A stretch of 64,000 nucleotides of DNA from Caldalkalibacillus mannanilyticus JCM 10596. GTDB lineage: Bacteria; Bacillota; Bacilli; Caldalkalibacillales; JCM-10596. Both the position numbers and the translations under genes were made by a program. The notes under the pieces are model-generated. The model did no database searches, was not told where the DNA came from, and saw nothing but the letters and a program-made list of their open reading frames with translations. Position 1 is the stretch's first letter; each line of letters begins with the position of its first letter. The stretch lies in contig NZ_BAMO01000020.1 in NCBI RefSeq assembly GCF_000615945.1, positions 1-64,000 of the forward strand, written 5' to 3'. This document shows positions 45,276 through 54,822 of this stretch, piece after piece.

Positions 45276-46193
45276 ATGATATATATTTCTTTCTTTTGTG
45301 CGGTGACTCTGACGATTTATTCATTATTTGCCTTTCAAGAAGATCGTAAGAAACATATTAGAAGAAGGATGTCTACTTTTATTGATCAGGAAGAAGGGAC
45401 TGAAACGGTTACAGTCAGTGTAACGGAGGGCAATGTTTTTCAACGCTTATTTGCCCCTGTCTGGAAGGAATTTAAACGAAGCTTTAAGCGGAGGATGCCG
45501 GGGGAGAAAGTGGCGAAAATTGAGATGCTCTTGCTTCAGGCAGGTTCTCCCTTCGGAATGACTCCAGTCGAATATCGTCTCTTTCAAATCGCACTATTTC
45601 TTCTCCTCCCTCTTCTTTTTGGAAGCTATGCCATCCTGTTAAAAGGGGGACTCCCTGTCATTATTTTAGCTGGTTTGGTGGGGATTGGAGCGGCTGTTTT
45701 TATTCCTCCTTTTTACATTAAGAAGAAGATTCAGCAGAGGAGCAGACTGGCTCTACGTGAGCTGCCAGATGTATTGGACCTGCTGACGGTCAGCTTAGAG
45801 GCTGGGCTAGGATTTGATTCGGCTCTTAGTAAGTTGATCTCGAAAAAAGAAGGGATTCTCGCCTCTGAATTTCATCGCTGTCTAGAAGAGATAAGGCTGG
45901 GGAAAACACGCCGAGAAGCCTTAACAGGAGTGAAGGATCGCCTCGTTGTTGATGAAATCAAAGTTCTTATTAGCAGCATCCTTCAAGCGGAAAAGCTGGG
46001 TATTGGGATGGTTCAGGTCATGCGTGTGCAGTCGCAGGAAGTACGTGAGCAACGTAAGCAACGAGCAGAAGAAGAGGCCATGAAGGCACCGATTAAGATG
46101 TTGTTCCCATTGGTTCTCTTCATTTTTCCTAGTCTATTCATCGTCTTGTTGGGACCCGCTATTATTCAATTTATTATTACGATGGCTAGGTAG
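45276..46193 (+). CDS. tadC: Tad inner-membrane platform protein TadC
   Basis: 305 residues, like TadB in layout. The T2SSF domain has the related motif LPDVLDLLTVSLEAGLGFDSAL, then EFHRCLEEIRLGKTRREAL, VLISSILQAEKLGIGMVQVM and two C-terminal helices (FPLVLFIFPSLFIVLLGPAI). TadB and TadC together form the platform. It is the last gene of the operon, 3 bp after tadB, before a strong terminator. Confidence 0.93.
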   Translation: MIYISFFCAVTLTIYSLFAFQEDRKKHIRRRMSTFIDQEEGTETVTVSVTEGNVFQRLFAPVWKEFKRSFKRRMPGEKVAKIEMLLLQAGSPFGMTPVEYRLFQIALFLLLPLLFGSYAILLKGGLPVIILAGLVGIGAAVFIPPFYIKKKIQQRSRLALRELPDVLDLLTVSLEAGLGFDSALSKLISKKEGILASEFHRCLEEIRLGKTRREALTGVKDRLVVDEIKVLISSILQAEKLGIGMVQVMRVQSQEVREQRKQRAEEEAMKAPIKMLFPLVLFIFPSLFIVLLGPAIIQFIITMAR

Positions 46194-46198
46194 AGCAG

Positions 46199-46236
46199 AG
46201 CCTAGAAGGTGAGATCACGATTCTAGGCTTTTTTCT
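46199..46236 (+). terminator. Terminator of the Tad operon
   Basis: AGCCTAGAA pairs with TTCTAGGCT around a loop of about 13 bases, followed by a T-run. Confidence 0.9.
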
Positions 46237-46385
46237 ATTCGAGTGGAATCTAAGAAAAAAAGTTAAATATTGTGTTAAAAGGTATAAACATTTGATTCCT
46301 TGATTACGATAATAAATATATATACAGTTGATGAAAATAATCCCTTTTTAACAAGAAAGTAAAAGAAAAGAAAGGAAGATGACAA

Positions 46386-46571
46386 ATGATTGATACTAAA
46401 TTAAGCTTTGAACTAAAGAATGAGAGGTTAGCAAATATGGGACTTATTTTTCAGGCGGACAGCATTGAATCTTCTATCCAGTATGTCATGAAAAACTACC
46501 CTGGCTTCTCCTACGGCTCCACCATTAAGTGTTTAAATAACGGGGAACATATTTGTTTAACCATTCGCTAA
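46386..46571 (+). CDS. Small protein between Tad transcription units, hypothetical (61 aa)
   Basis: MIDTKLSFELKNERLANMGLI, then FQADSIESSIQYVMKNYPGF and ending KCLNNGEHICLTIR. Soluble, two Cys residues, no motif recognised. AAGGAAGATG lies 4-9 bases before the ATG. A real gene is suggested by its good site and its place between a terminator and the TATAAT at 46623, but the product is unknown. Confidence 0.5.
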   Translation: MIDTKLSFELKNERLANMGLIFQADSIESSIQYVMKNYPGFSYGSTIKCLNNGEHICLTIR

Positions 46572-46622
46572 AAAAAGAAGAGTTTCTCTGTTATTTCGAC
46601 AAAATCAGTAGAGGGAGATTGG

Positions 46623-46628
46623 TATAAT
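46623..46628 (+). promoter_or_regulatory. Probable -10 box before the large Tad-like gene
   Basis: TATAAT with an upstream TGG (extended -10-like) lies 29 bp before the GTG start at 46657. The -35 is not clear. Confidence 0.45.
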
Positions 46629-46656
46629 ATAGAAAAATGCTCGGTTGGAGGCCTTT

Positions 46657-48588
46657 GTGAAGAATTTATACCAATCTGAACGTGGTTCTGTTTCTATCTT
46701 TCTACTGATTATCGTCCTAGCTATTTTTCTTTTTCATGCCGTATTGATTGATTATGCCCGGATTATGGCGGCGAATAAGCAGGCAGATACTGCACTTAAA
46801 ACAGGGGTAAGATCGGTTCTTTCCTCTTACGATCACGATCTTCAAGCAGAGTACGGAATTTTTGGACTTAGCATAGCAGGGGCTGAAACGGAAGCTATTT
46901 TTCATCATGTCGTCGAGCAGAATTTGCTCCTGCTGCCAGAAACGTTTCGTTTAGTAGATCAACAGCTTGATTCCTCTTCTATTTTAGTGAAAGCGGATCA
47001 TTTTTTAGGAAAGCATGAGGTATACAAGCAGCAGATACTTGAAGAGATGAAATATCGAGCACCCATTGAGTATACCCTTGGGGTAGTCGAACGACTAGAA
47101 CCTATTAGTCAAGCAACAAGGGAAACAAGCATAGCCATTGAGGCGATATCAGAGATCAAACCACATTTCTTGCAGCGCGAAGCTTATCTAGAAAGAGGAG
47201 AAGAGAAAGTACAATACATTTATCAACGGATGGAACAGGCTCAACAACGGTTCCTTTCGGAAGGGACATACATAGCAGAACATAGTCTAGAAGAAACGCT
47301 GTCCATGATGGAATACGTGAGGCAGATGTTTGTGCAGGCGAAGAGAGAAAATAGCTTGATGGCTGAGCACCTTCGGCAAGGACAACAGGAGCAACAGAAG
47401 CTAAAAGTTCAATTTGAGAACGATGTGGCTGATGTTGCTTCCGTTGTTTTCCCCCATGCTTCTCCACATACTGTTCCAATAGAGGACAGGGAAGCGATTC
47501 GCAGCATGCTGCAAAATTGGGAGCAAAAGATTCTTGAAGATCGTTTCTTTTCCTTGCTTGAAGAGCGATTGGATCAGCAGAAAGCCATGATTCTAGCATG
47601 GCAAGCTGAAGAAGAAAGTCTAATGGATGGAGCTAGAACAGGGGACGGCTTTGCGGAAGAAAATCATGGGTATATTATGAGTTTTTTGGAGCAGAGCCTG
47701 GCGTTGCTGGAGGAACAGCTAGACCAGTTAAATAGCGGTATGACGAGTCACGGAAAGAAACAGAAACAAAGGCAATTTGAACAAGCTATAACGCTTGGGT
47801 TTCGCAAAATAGGTCAGGCTTTGGAAACCTTCGATCAGCCTTGGAAAGATCAACCTCTGCCTTTTAAAGAAATAGAAAAAACAGCGAAAAAGTATCAGCA
47901 GCTAAACTCCCTAAGTCACCAGCCGATTGCACCTCTAGAGTGGAATCCTCATCCTTTCGACATGACAGTAGAAGCCTTGCAAAAGATGAGTCTACTATTC
48001 TTAAGTGTGGCTGAACGTTTGGAAACGGAACGAGATCAAATTCTAGTTAACGAATATCTATTAGAGCGATTTTCAGTTCCTGAATACATTATGTATGGTT
48101 TAGAGCGGTCAGAGGAGAATCAGAAGGCGGCGTTATCTAAAATAGCTATGCTGCGCTTAGCGGTGAATATGATGGATGCTGTAACGCTTTGCTTGCCAGA
48201 GGAAGAACCACTCACTGTATACGAATGTGTCATGGCAACAGGGAGCGAAAAGACGGCAGAACAGATCGAAAGGTTAAAAGCAGGACAGGCGGTGGAAGCT
48301 TCTAAATATCTTCCTAGCATGCAGATGGATAGCATCGATCATTTACGAATTGTGTTACTATTACATCAACATACTCATACGCTTTCACGTATGCAAGCAT
48401 TGACAGAGTATGACACAGGCAAAGATTTATCTCAGATCCCCACCTATATCAAGGCAAATATCCAGACAGAATTTCGTTTATGGTTTTTACCTGGGGTGAT
48501 GAAAGCTCTTGGCTATACGGGTGTTATTGAGGGAAAAGTAAAAGGAAGTATATACCAGATTGAGAAACAGTATAGCGCCTCGTACTAG
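46657..48588 (+). CDS. Large Tad-associated membrane-anchored protein
   Basis: 643 residues. The N-terminus YQSERGSVSIFLLIIVLAIFLF resembles a TadE/TadG leader (Gly before a hydrophobic helix), followed by YARIMAANKQADTALKTGVR, a TadG-like first helix. The rest, about 600 residues, is highly helical and charged (many Glu, Gln and Lys; coiled-coil likely in 200-330 and 350-420), with no recognised domain. It lies just downstream of the Tad operon in its own transcription unit, so it is probably an accessory surface or pilus component. GTG 46657 has GGAGG 6 bases upstream. Confidence 0.7.
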   Translation: MKNLYQSERGSVSIFLLIIVLAIFLFHAVLIDYARIMAANKQADTALKTGVRSVLSSYDHDLQAEYGIFGLSIAGAETEAIFHHVVEQNLLLLPETFRLVDQQLDSSSILVKADHFLGKHEVYKQQILEEMKYRAPIEYTLGVVERLEPISQATRETSIAIEAISEIKPHFLQREAYLERGEEKVQYIYQRMEQAQQRFLSEGTYIAEHSLEETLSMMEYVRQMFVQAKRENSLMAEHLRQGQQEQQKLKVQFENDVADVASVVFPHASPHTVPIEDREAIRSMLQNWEQKILEDRFFSLLEERLDQQKAMILAWQAEEESLMDGARTGDGFAEENHGYIMSFLEQSLALLEEQLDQLNSGMTSHGKKQKQRQFEQAITLGFRKIGQALETFDQPWKDQPLPFKEIEKTAKKYQQLNSLSHQPIAPLEWNPHPFDMTVEALQKMSLLFLSVAERLETERDQILVNEYLLERFSVPEYIMYGLERSEENQKAALSKIAMLRLAVNMMDAVTLCLPEEEPLTVYECVMATGSEKTAEQIERLKAGQAVEASKYLPSMQMDSIDHLRIVLLLHQHTHTLSRMQALTEYDTGKDLSQIPTYIKANIQTEFRLWFLPGVMKALGYTGVIEGKVKGSIYQIEKQYSASY

Positions 48589-48756
48589 AAGAAAGCTATG
48601 AAAGCAGGATAGTAGGTCGAAATACCCTGTTTTTGTCGTTTTTTGACGAAATAAAAGTTTGTAATGTGGTATAATTGACTGCAACTTAGGCAAACATTTC
48701 CTCGTCTAAGTAAATAGTAACAAAAAATATGTATAATATTGAGAGGGGAAATCTTG

Positions 48757-51072
48757 ATGCAAGGACATTTTACTAGAAGATTGGTCGCTAGTACTCTATC
48801 TTTATTACTATTATTCCTTTCTTCTCCTTTTGCTTTGGCTAATTCCGTAGTGGCAGAACCTGTGCCTATGCCAAAACCGATAGAAGAAGAAGTACCTGTT
48901 GAAGAAGGCGCGTTGCAAAAAGAAGAAGCGATTAAGCTAGCTGAATCTTTGATACCAGTGCCAAAAGGGTACAAATTAGAAAGCGTCTACTATAGCAAGT
49001 CAACGTATTGGGAGCCGCTAGGAAGCTGGCGTCTTGAGTATGTGAAGAAAGAAGGACAGGAGTGGCTTGGCACCACTAGCTATACGATTAATGCCAAGAC
49101 AGGAGAGTTGATGCAATACTCATCCTATGATTACAGTGAGAAAGAGCCTGAGTTTCCTCCAAAAGTAGCGAAGGAAGATGCTCAAAAGATCGCTCAAGCT
49201 TTTATAGAGAAGATGGCATCAGAAAAGGCAAAGCATGTGATGCTTGATCCAACAATAGCAGAATCAGAGCTACCGATTATTGATTCAAGACAGAATTATT
49301 ACTTCCATTTCGTTCGTTCTCATAATGGAATTCCCTTTGCTAATAATGGAATCTATGTCGAGGTGACGACAGAAGGAAAAGTTTCTAGTTTCCATCTAAA
49401 CTGGAGTGAGAATGTGGTTTTCCCGAAGGAGAAGGTACAGGTTTCCTTCCAGGAAGCAACAGATAGCTTTAGGGAGATCGGAAAGAACCAAATCAATCTA
49501 GAGTACATTAATCCTTGGAATAGCTTACACGAAGAAATGTTTCTTGCTTACCAATGGAATCATTATGTTAGCAATGGGGCTGCCTTTGTTGATGCGATTA
49601 GTGGAAAGCTATTAAATTATAGTTTGGAGGAAGTGACTTCTTCCAAAACTGAATTTGATAAAGTTTCTGAAACGAAGCTAGATCCTCATTTCAAGAACCG
49701 AAGCACAGAATTAACGGAGAAAGAAGCCCAAGAGCATTTATGGAAAATCACAGGGCTAAAAGCAGATGACTTTGTCCTTGAACATTCTAGTTTTTATTCT
49801 GGGGAGGATGGACGTAATTCATGGAGTTTTTCTTATGCTCCTAAGGTAAATAAAGAGGGAGAATATAGAAGGCTGCATGTTAATATTGATGCGTTAACAG
49901 GTCAATTTACGGAGTTCTCCAATGAAGATTATAGATATTACGAAAGAAGCGAAAAAGAAGTGAAAAGCTCTTTTACGAATGAGGAGCTAGTGAAGAAAGC
50001 AAAAGAAGGATTTAAAAAGTTTAGTCCTAATACGGCTCATGAAGCTGTGATGATTAAAACCATGGAGCCTATGCACTATATTGAAAACAGCAAAGTAGCT
50101 TATTTCTCTTTTACTCGTCTAGTCAACGGTGTGATTGATACGAGCTTTAACGCTTCCATTGTGATTGACAGAGAAACGGGAGACATTGTCGGATTCTACC
50201 AATATACAAATTCCAACAAGAAATATCCATCAACAGATAACGTGATTTCAAAAGAAGATGCCTTAGAAAAGATCTTCAGTCAGTATCAAGTGGTTCTTCA
50301 ATATCAAGCGGTGTATCCTGAGTATTTCTACGATAAACCTAAGACAGAAAATAGCACAGTTGCTGCAAAGCTTGTCTATCAATTACGTCCACCAGCCTAT
50401 CAAGAGCCTGTATTCTTAAATGCCAAAACAGGTGAGTGGCATTCTCAACACAGTGGAGAAATGATCAGATTAGATCGTGTTGCCCCAACGGATATTGAGA
50501 AGCATTGGGCGAAAGATGCTTTAATGTTAATGTATAATTACAGAGCTATCGACACAGATGAGAATGGAAAGCTTGAGCCAAATGCCAAAATCAAACGTGG
50601 AGAAATGATCAAGATGTTAATTTTGGCTGTGAATCAAGGGCGTTTCTATGGATATTATGGCAAAGAACGTTCAGCATCATTTGCGGATGTAGGACATAAA
50701 TCAGAGTATTTCCAATACGTTGAAGCCGCTGTAGATATGAATCTTTTAGATCGTAAGTCTAGCTCTAACTTTAATCCTGACGAAATATTAACGCGTGAAG
50801 AGATGGCAGTTCTTGTTGCCAAAGCGCTAGGCTATAACAAGATTGCTAAATATAGTGATATGTTTAATCTCGATGTAAAAGATGTGAAGGATATTCAAAA
50901 CAAGGGGCATGTGGCGATCGTCACTCATCTTGGCATTATGTCTGCCCAAAATGAGCAATTCTTGCCGGAGAAGGCAATGACTCGAGCTGAAGCTGCAACT
51001 GTATTCTACCGTTACCTTCAGAAGAGAGCAGAAGTGACAGAAACTCCAATTTTCCATCCTTACTATTACTAA
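48757..51072 (+). CDS. YcdB/YcdC-repeat and SLH-domain surface protein
   Basis: 771 residues. A signal peptide (basic MQGHFTRRL then a Leu-rich core, cleavage near ALA-NS) is followed by repeated YcdB/YcdC (PepSY-like) modules: LGSWRLEYVKKEGQEWLGTT, AYQWNHYVSNGAAFVDAISG and the late AKLVYQLRPPAYQEPVFLNA. Three S-layer-homology segments end the protein (THWAKDAL-like EKHWAKDALMLMYNYRAID, FADVGHKSEYFQYVEAAVDM, and a third near DVKDIQNKGHVAIV). SLH domains bind pyruvylated wall polysaccharide, so it is a wall-anchored envelope protein, perhaps a protease inhibitor-like factor. It has no catalytic motif. Confidence 0.85.
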   Translation: MQGHFTRRLVASTLSLLLLFLSSPFALANSVVAEPVPMPKPIEEEVPVEEGALQKEEAIKLAESLIPVPKGYKLESVYYSKSTYWEPLGSWRLEYVKKEGQEWLGTTSYTINAKTGELMQYSSYDYSEKEPEFPPKVAKEDAQKIAQAFIEKMASEKAKHVMLDPTIAESELPIIDSRQNYYFHFVRSHNGIPFANNGIYVEVTTEGKVSSFHLNWSENVVFPKEKVQVSFQEATDSFREIGKNQINLEYINPWNSLHEEMFLAYQWNHYVSNGAAFVDAISGKLLNYSLEEVTSSKTEFDKVSETKLDPHFKNRSTELTEKEAQEHLWKITGLKADDFVLEHSSFYSGEDGRNSWSFSYAPKVNKEGEYRRLHVNIDALTGQFTEFSNEDYRYYERSEKEVKSSFTNEELVKKAKEGFKKFSPNTAHEAVMIKTMEPMHYIENSKVAYFSFTRLVNGVIDTSFNASIVIDRETGDIVGFYQYTNSNKKYPSTDNVISKEDALEKIFSQYQVVLQYQAVYPEYFYDKPKTENSTVAAKLVYQLRPPAYQEPVFLNAKTGEWHSQHSGEMIRLDRVAPTDIEKHWAKDALMLMYNYRAIDTDENGKLEPNAKIKRGEMIKMLILAVNQGRFYGYYGKERSASFADVGHKSEYFQYVEAAVDMNLLDRKSSSNFNPDEILTREEMAVLVAKALGYNKIAKYSDMFNLDVKDVKDIQNKGHVAIVTHLGIMSAQNEQFLPEKAMTRAEAATVFYRYLQKRAEVTETPIFHPYYY

Positions 51073-51096
51073 TCATTTCTCAGGAAATTATAATCA

Positions 51097-51140
51097 ATCT
51101 AAAAAAGATGCTTAGCCTAGAGCTTAAGCATCTTTTTTAT
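51097..51140. terminator. Bidirectional terminator
   Basis: AAAAAAGATGCTTA pairs with TAAGCATCTTTTTT around a loop of about 12 bases. It overlaps the end of the minus-strand gene at 51117. Confidence 0.9.
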
Positions 51141-51353
51141 CGACTCATTTCTTTCATCCTGCTCCTCTTTTGTGGCTAAATCATATTTCTTAAGTAGATG
51201 AAAAGCATGATTTAGTGTTGCTTGATCGACACTTTGCTGTTGAAGAAAAGCCTGCATGGCTTCCGCTAGGTCAGCAGGTAAATACGCCTTTTGATCCTCT
51301 AGCTTTTTTAAGACATCCTCTAGTGAATGATCCAGGTTACATTCGCCCATCAT
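51117..51353 (-). CDS. Conserved Bacillales small protein, unknown function (78 aa)
   Basis: A 78-residue, strongly charged helical protein: MMGECNLDHSLEDVLKKLED, then QKAYLPADLAEAMQAFLQ, then HAFHLLKKYDLATKEEQDER. The LxHLLKKYDLAxxEEQxER tail is one I associate with conserved short Bacillus proteins of unknown role. The start follows AGAGGGATCA. A longer frame to 51425 has no site. The C-terminal codons run into the terminator. Confidence 0.75.
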   Translation of the reverse strand: MMGECNLDHSLEDVLKKLEDQKAYLPADLAEAMQAFLQQQSVDQATLNHAFHLLKKYDLATKEEQDERNESIKKMLKL

Positions 51354-51564
51354 TGATCCCTCTTTTCTCTTCAAATTTTTTAGTTTTTTTTTCAAAATAG
51401 GTGGTCCCACTATTTTTGTCACCACTCCATAGTGCCAAGCATATGTAATTACATCTTAACAGAAACGGACAGATAACAAAAACCAGCAAGCAACAAAATG
51501 AGCTAATAATTACATCATGATGTATGACTGATCGAAGCATAGGGGAGGTCTGTGTATTGAATAA

Positions 51565-51580
51565 TCAAATATTCGTTTGA
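51565..51580. promoter_or_regulatory. CadC operator-like inverted repeat 1
   Basis: TCAAA-N6-TTTGA inside a larger imperfect palindrome, 63 bp before the ArsR-type start. The same motif is repeated at 51611. The spacing is of the CadC/SmtB type. Confidence 0.55.
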
Positions 51581-51610
51581 CTATTGAAACAAAAGAGCAT
51601 ATACTAATAA

Positions 51611-51626
51611 TCAAATGATAGTTTGA
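51611..51626. promoter_or_regulatory. CadC operator-like inverted repeat 2
   Basis: TCAAA-N6-TTTGA, within ATAATCAAA...TTTGAATAT, ending 16 bp before the ATG of the ArsR-type regulator. It matches the known CadC/ArsR-family operator layout (ATTCAAA...TTTGAAT). Confidence 0.65.
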
Positions 51627-51642
51627 ATATGAGGTGATTAAT

Positions 51643-52026
51643 ATGAAGAAGAATCACGATGATGTTTGTGAGATATTTTGCTTTGATGAAGAGAAGGTAG
51701 ATAGAGGAAAAGAAAAGCTACATCTTCAAGATACCATGTCTGTAGCAAAAATATTCAAAGCGCTAGCAGATGATACACGAGTCAAGATTGCTTATGCCTT
51801 GTCACAGGAAGATGAGCTGTGTGTCTGTGATGTAGCGAATATTGTGGGGAGTACGATGGCGACAGCCTCTCACCACCTGCGTCTATTACGCAATATGGGA
51901 CTGGCTAAGTATAGAAAAGAAGGGAAGTTGGTCTTCTATTCATTAGACGATGATCACGTGAAACAGCTTATTGAACTTGCCTTCATTCATAGTAAGGAGG
52001 TGTTCGAAGCCAATGAACCAAAATAG
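51643..52026 (+). CDS. cadC: ArsR/SmtB family metal-responsive repressor (CadC-like)
   Basis: 127 residues. Metal-sensing Cys residues are at the N-terminus (DVCEIFCFDEE) and in the alpha-3 region as ELCVCDVAN, the CadC metal-site pattern (Cys-x-Cys plus N-terminal Cys). The winged HTH recognition helix is STMATASHHLRLLRNMG. It should repress itself and the downstream P-type ATPase until Cd, Pb or Zn binds. ATG 51643 follows GAGGTGAT. Its end overlaps the ATPase start by 14 bases. Confidence 0.9.
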   Translation: MKKNHDDVCEIFCFDEEKVDRGKEKLHLQDTMSVAKIFKALADDTRVKIAYALSQEDELCVCDVANIVGSTMATASHHLRLLRNMGLAKYRKEGKLVFYSLDDDHVKQLIELAFIHSKEVFEANEPK

Positions 52027-54129
52027 TGAGAAAAGACAATTTCGTGTCCAAGGATTTACTTGTTCAGGGTGTGCCGCTAAGTTTGAAAAGAATGTGAAGG
52101 AGTTGGCTGGAGTCCAAGAGGCAAAGGTGAACTTTGGAGCTTCTAAGCTAACAGTCTATGGAGATATATCCATCGCTGAATTAGAAAAAGCAGGTTCCTT
52201 TGAGAATCTAAAGCTGACTCCAGAAAAGCAGCTTCTGGAGGTGAAAAAAGAACCATTTCTGCAACGTAACTGGAGAATTTTTGTTTCGGCTCTTCTTTTA
52301 TTAACAGGTTGGATCACTGGTCATGGCTGGGGAGAGGAGAACATCGCGGTTATTTTCTATGTTTCCTCCATTCTCATTGGTGGTTATCGCTTATTTAGAG
52401 CGGGATTTATGAATTTATTCCGCTTACAATTTGATATGAAGACACTGATGACGGTAGCTGTTCTTGGAGCTGCGGCGATCGGTGAATGGGGTGAGGGGGC
52501 AGTCGTAGTGATTCTCTTTGCGATTAGCGAAGCACTCGAAACCTACTCCATGGAAAAGGCACGGCAATCGATTCGAGCCTTAATGGATATTGCTCCTCGT
52601 GAAGCTTGATAAGAAGAGGACAAGAAGAAACGCTGGTTCCGGTAGAAGAGATTCAAATTGGAGATGTGATGATTGTCAAACCGGGGCAAAAGCTAGCTAT
52701 GGATGGTGTAGTCATTAAGGGTACTTCAGCTATCAACCAATCCGCAATTACTGGAGAATCAGTCCCTGTCACAAAGTCGGTTAACGATGAGGTTTTCGCC
52801 GGAACTCTAAATGAAGAGGGCTTGCTTGAAGTCAGGGTTACCAGAACAGTAGAGGATACGACCCTTGCCAAAATCATTTACCTCGTGGAGGAAGCTCAAG
52901 CAGAAAAAGCTCCTTCTCAAGCCTTCGTGGATCGTTTTGCTAAATATTACACACCTGCCATCATGCTTCTTGCTTTATGTATTGTGGTTGTACCCCCTCT
53001 CTTTTTTCAAGGAGAGTGGAGTGAATGGATTTACCGTGGATTAGCGCTCTTGGTTGTCGGATGTCCATGTGCCTTAGTCATTTCAACGCCTATCTCTATC
53101 GTAACAGCGATCGGTAGTGCCGCTCGAAAGGGAGTCCTGATCAAGGGAGGTATCCATCTAGAGCAGGCGGGAGCTTTATCGGTCATCGCTTTTGACAAAA
53201 CAGGGACATTAACCAGAGGGGTTCCCGAAGTGACCGATTATCTTGTTCTTCATGAACAGAATCAAGAAGAAGTATTGCGAATAGCAGCCGCTCTTGAAAA
53301 AGGCTCTCAGCACCCACTTGCCTCCTCCATCCTGCGAAAAGTAGAACAAGAAGGAATAGACTATAAGCAGATTCAAGTAGATGATTTCACTTCGGTGATC
53401 GGGAAAGGAATTCGAGCCAAGGTTCAAGGGGAAGAGTTTTTCATTGGCAGTCCTTCTTATCTGAAGGAGCTTCTACCGCTCGAAATGAATCAGGAGATCG
53501 AAAGTCAAATTGACAAATGGCAAAAGCAAGGCAAGACCGTTATGGTCTTGGGAACCACCTCTCAGCTCCTCTTATTGATTGCCGTAGCAGATGAAGTAAG
53601 AAAGAGCAGTAAGGCTGTTCTTCAAGAGCTGCATAAGATCGGGATTAAGAAAACCATCATGCTGACAGGAGATAATCACGCCACCGCTCAAGCGATTGGA
53701 GAATCTCTTGGAATAAAAGAAATTAAATCAGAGCTTCTGCCACAAAATAAATTAGAGTATATTAAGAGTCTGAGAAAAGATGGCAGTCATGTGGCGATGG
53801 TCGGTGATGGGGTGAATGATGCTCCTGCTCTAGCGGCTTCTACAGTAGGAATAGCTATGGGGGGTGCAGGGACCGATACCGCCTTAGAAACAGCAGATAT
53901 TGCGCTCATGGCAGATGATCTGCATAAGCTTCCATTTACGATTCGCTTAAGTCGACGAACCCTGCAAATAATTAAGCAAAATATCACATTTTCTCTAGGA
54001 ATTAAGATTTTAGCGCTCTTACTTATTGTACCAGGCTGGTTAACTCTATGGATGGCGATCTTCGCTGATATGGGAGCTACACTGCTGGTAACCTTAAACA
54101 GTCTTCGGTTATTAAAGACAAAAGAATAA
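52013..54129 (+). CDS. cadA: Cadmium/zinc/lead-exporting P1B ATPase, frameshifted as given
   Basis: One HMA domain ([11 protein letters not shown] near residue 13), then membrane helices. The first frame ends at IAPREA* (52609) and the next continues [21 protein letters not shown] single missing T near 52605 explains the break. The second part has the phosphatase TGE loop (ITGESVPV), the P1B-2 motif [11 protein letters not shown], the phosphorylation site FDKTGTLT, and [14 protein letters not shown]. Restored length is about 704 residues. CPC plus CadC context indicates Cd, Zn, Pb or Co export. ATG 52013 follows AAGGAGG inside cadC. Confidence 0.93.
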
Positions 54130-54171
54130 GGATTGTCATCAATCCAAAAGTGTGATATTATTCACACATGA

Positions 54172-54206
54172 ACAAAATGACCAAATCGTTCAATTGGTCA
54201 TTTTGT
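54172..54206. promoter_or_regulatory. TetR operator upstream of its own gene
   Basis: ACAAAATGACCAA pairs over 13 bases with TTGGTCATTTTGT with a 9-base spacer, ending 19 bp before the tetR-type start. The core ATGACCA-N11-TGGTCAT recurs at 54823. Confidence 0.8.
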
Positions 54207-54224
54207 GATTAAGGGAGGTGAAAT

Positions 54225-54803
54225 TTGTTGAGTTTAGACCGGAAGAAGAAAATTATTGAGGCTGCCACCAATTCGTTTTCTATGTTTGGCTACAAAGCGA
54301 CAACCATGGATCAGGTATCTAAAATTGCGAATGTAGGAAAGGGAACCATCTATACGTATTTTACCAATAAGGAAGAGTTATTTGATGAGATTTTACAACG
54401 TCTATTAGATGAAATGAAGCAGGTGGCTGACAAAGCAATTGATTCAAATGCATCCCTTTTTGCTAACTTGCACTCGGTTCTCTATGGGGTTCTTGCCTTT
54501 CGTAAGGAGCACCAGCTCACGATTAAATTATCTCAAGAAGTGATGGAGCTAGGAACCCACGAAGCCGTTCAGGCGTTGAAAAAAGTAGAAGAAACGATTC
54601 TTTCATACATTAGACATTATATTGAGGTCTTACTTCAAAAAGGAAAAATCAAAGAATGTGATCCAGAGCTGACCGCATTTGTGATGTTGAAGCTATATAT
54701 CGCTCTGGTCTTTGATTGGGAAAGGAATCATGAGGCATTATCAGAGGAAAAAATAGCTGAAATGTTCAAGCTTTATTTACTAAAAGGATTAGCCTTAGAC
54801 TAA
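54225..54803 (+). CDS. TetR family transcriptional regulator
   Basis: 192 residues. TetR HTH at residues 4-50 (KKIIEAATNSFSMFGYKATT, then MDQVSKIANVGKGTIYTYFTNKEELF), followed by a ligand-binding helical domain. TTG 54225 follows GGGAGGTG. It precedes the YhgE-type gene by 76 bp in the same direction, and both upstream regions carry the same ATGAC(C/T)A-N11-TGGTCAT palindrome, so it most likely represses itself and YhgE. Confidence 0.9.
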   Translation: MLSLDRKKKIIEAATNSFSMFGYKATTMDQVSKIANVGKGTIYTYFTNKEELFDEILQRLLDEMKQVADKAIDSNASLFANLHSVLYGVLAFRKEHQLTIKLSQEVMELGTHEAVQALKKVEETILSYIRHYIEVLLQKGKIKECDPELTAFVMLKLYIALVFDWERNHEALSEEKIAEMFKLYLLKGLALD

Positions 54804-54822
54804 TCTCTTTATTTTACTATAA

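Noticed and set aside
47156-47599. 147-residue minus-strand frame inside the large Tad-like gene
   Set aside because: Antisense shadow of a long charged coding region. No start site or family.
48585-48974. 129-residue minus-strand frame over the SLH protein promoter and signal peptide
   Set aside because: It covers TATAAT boxes and the signal sequence of the SLH gene, and is an antisense shadow.
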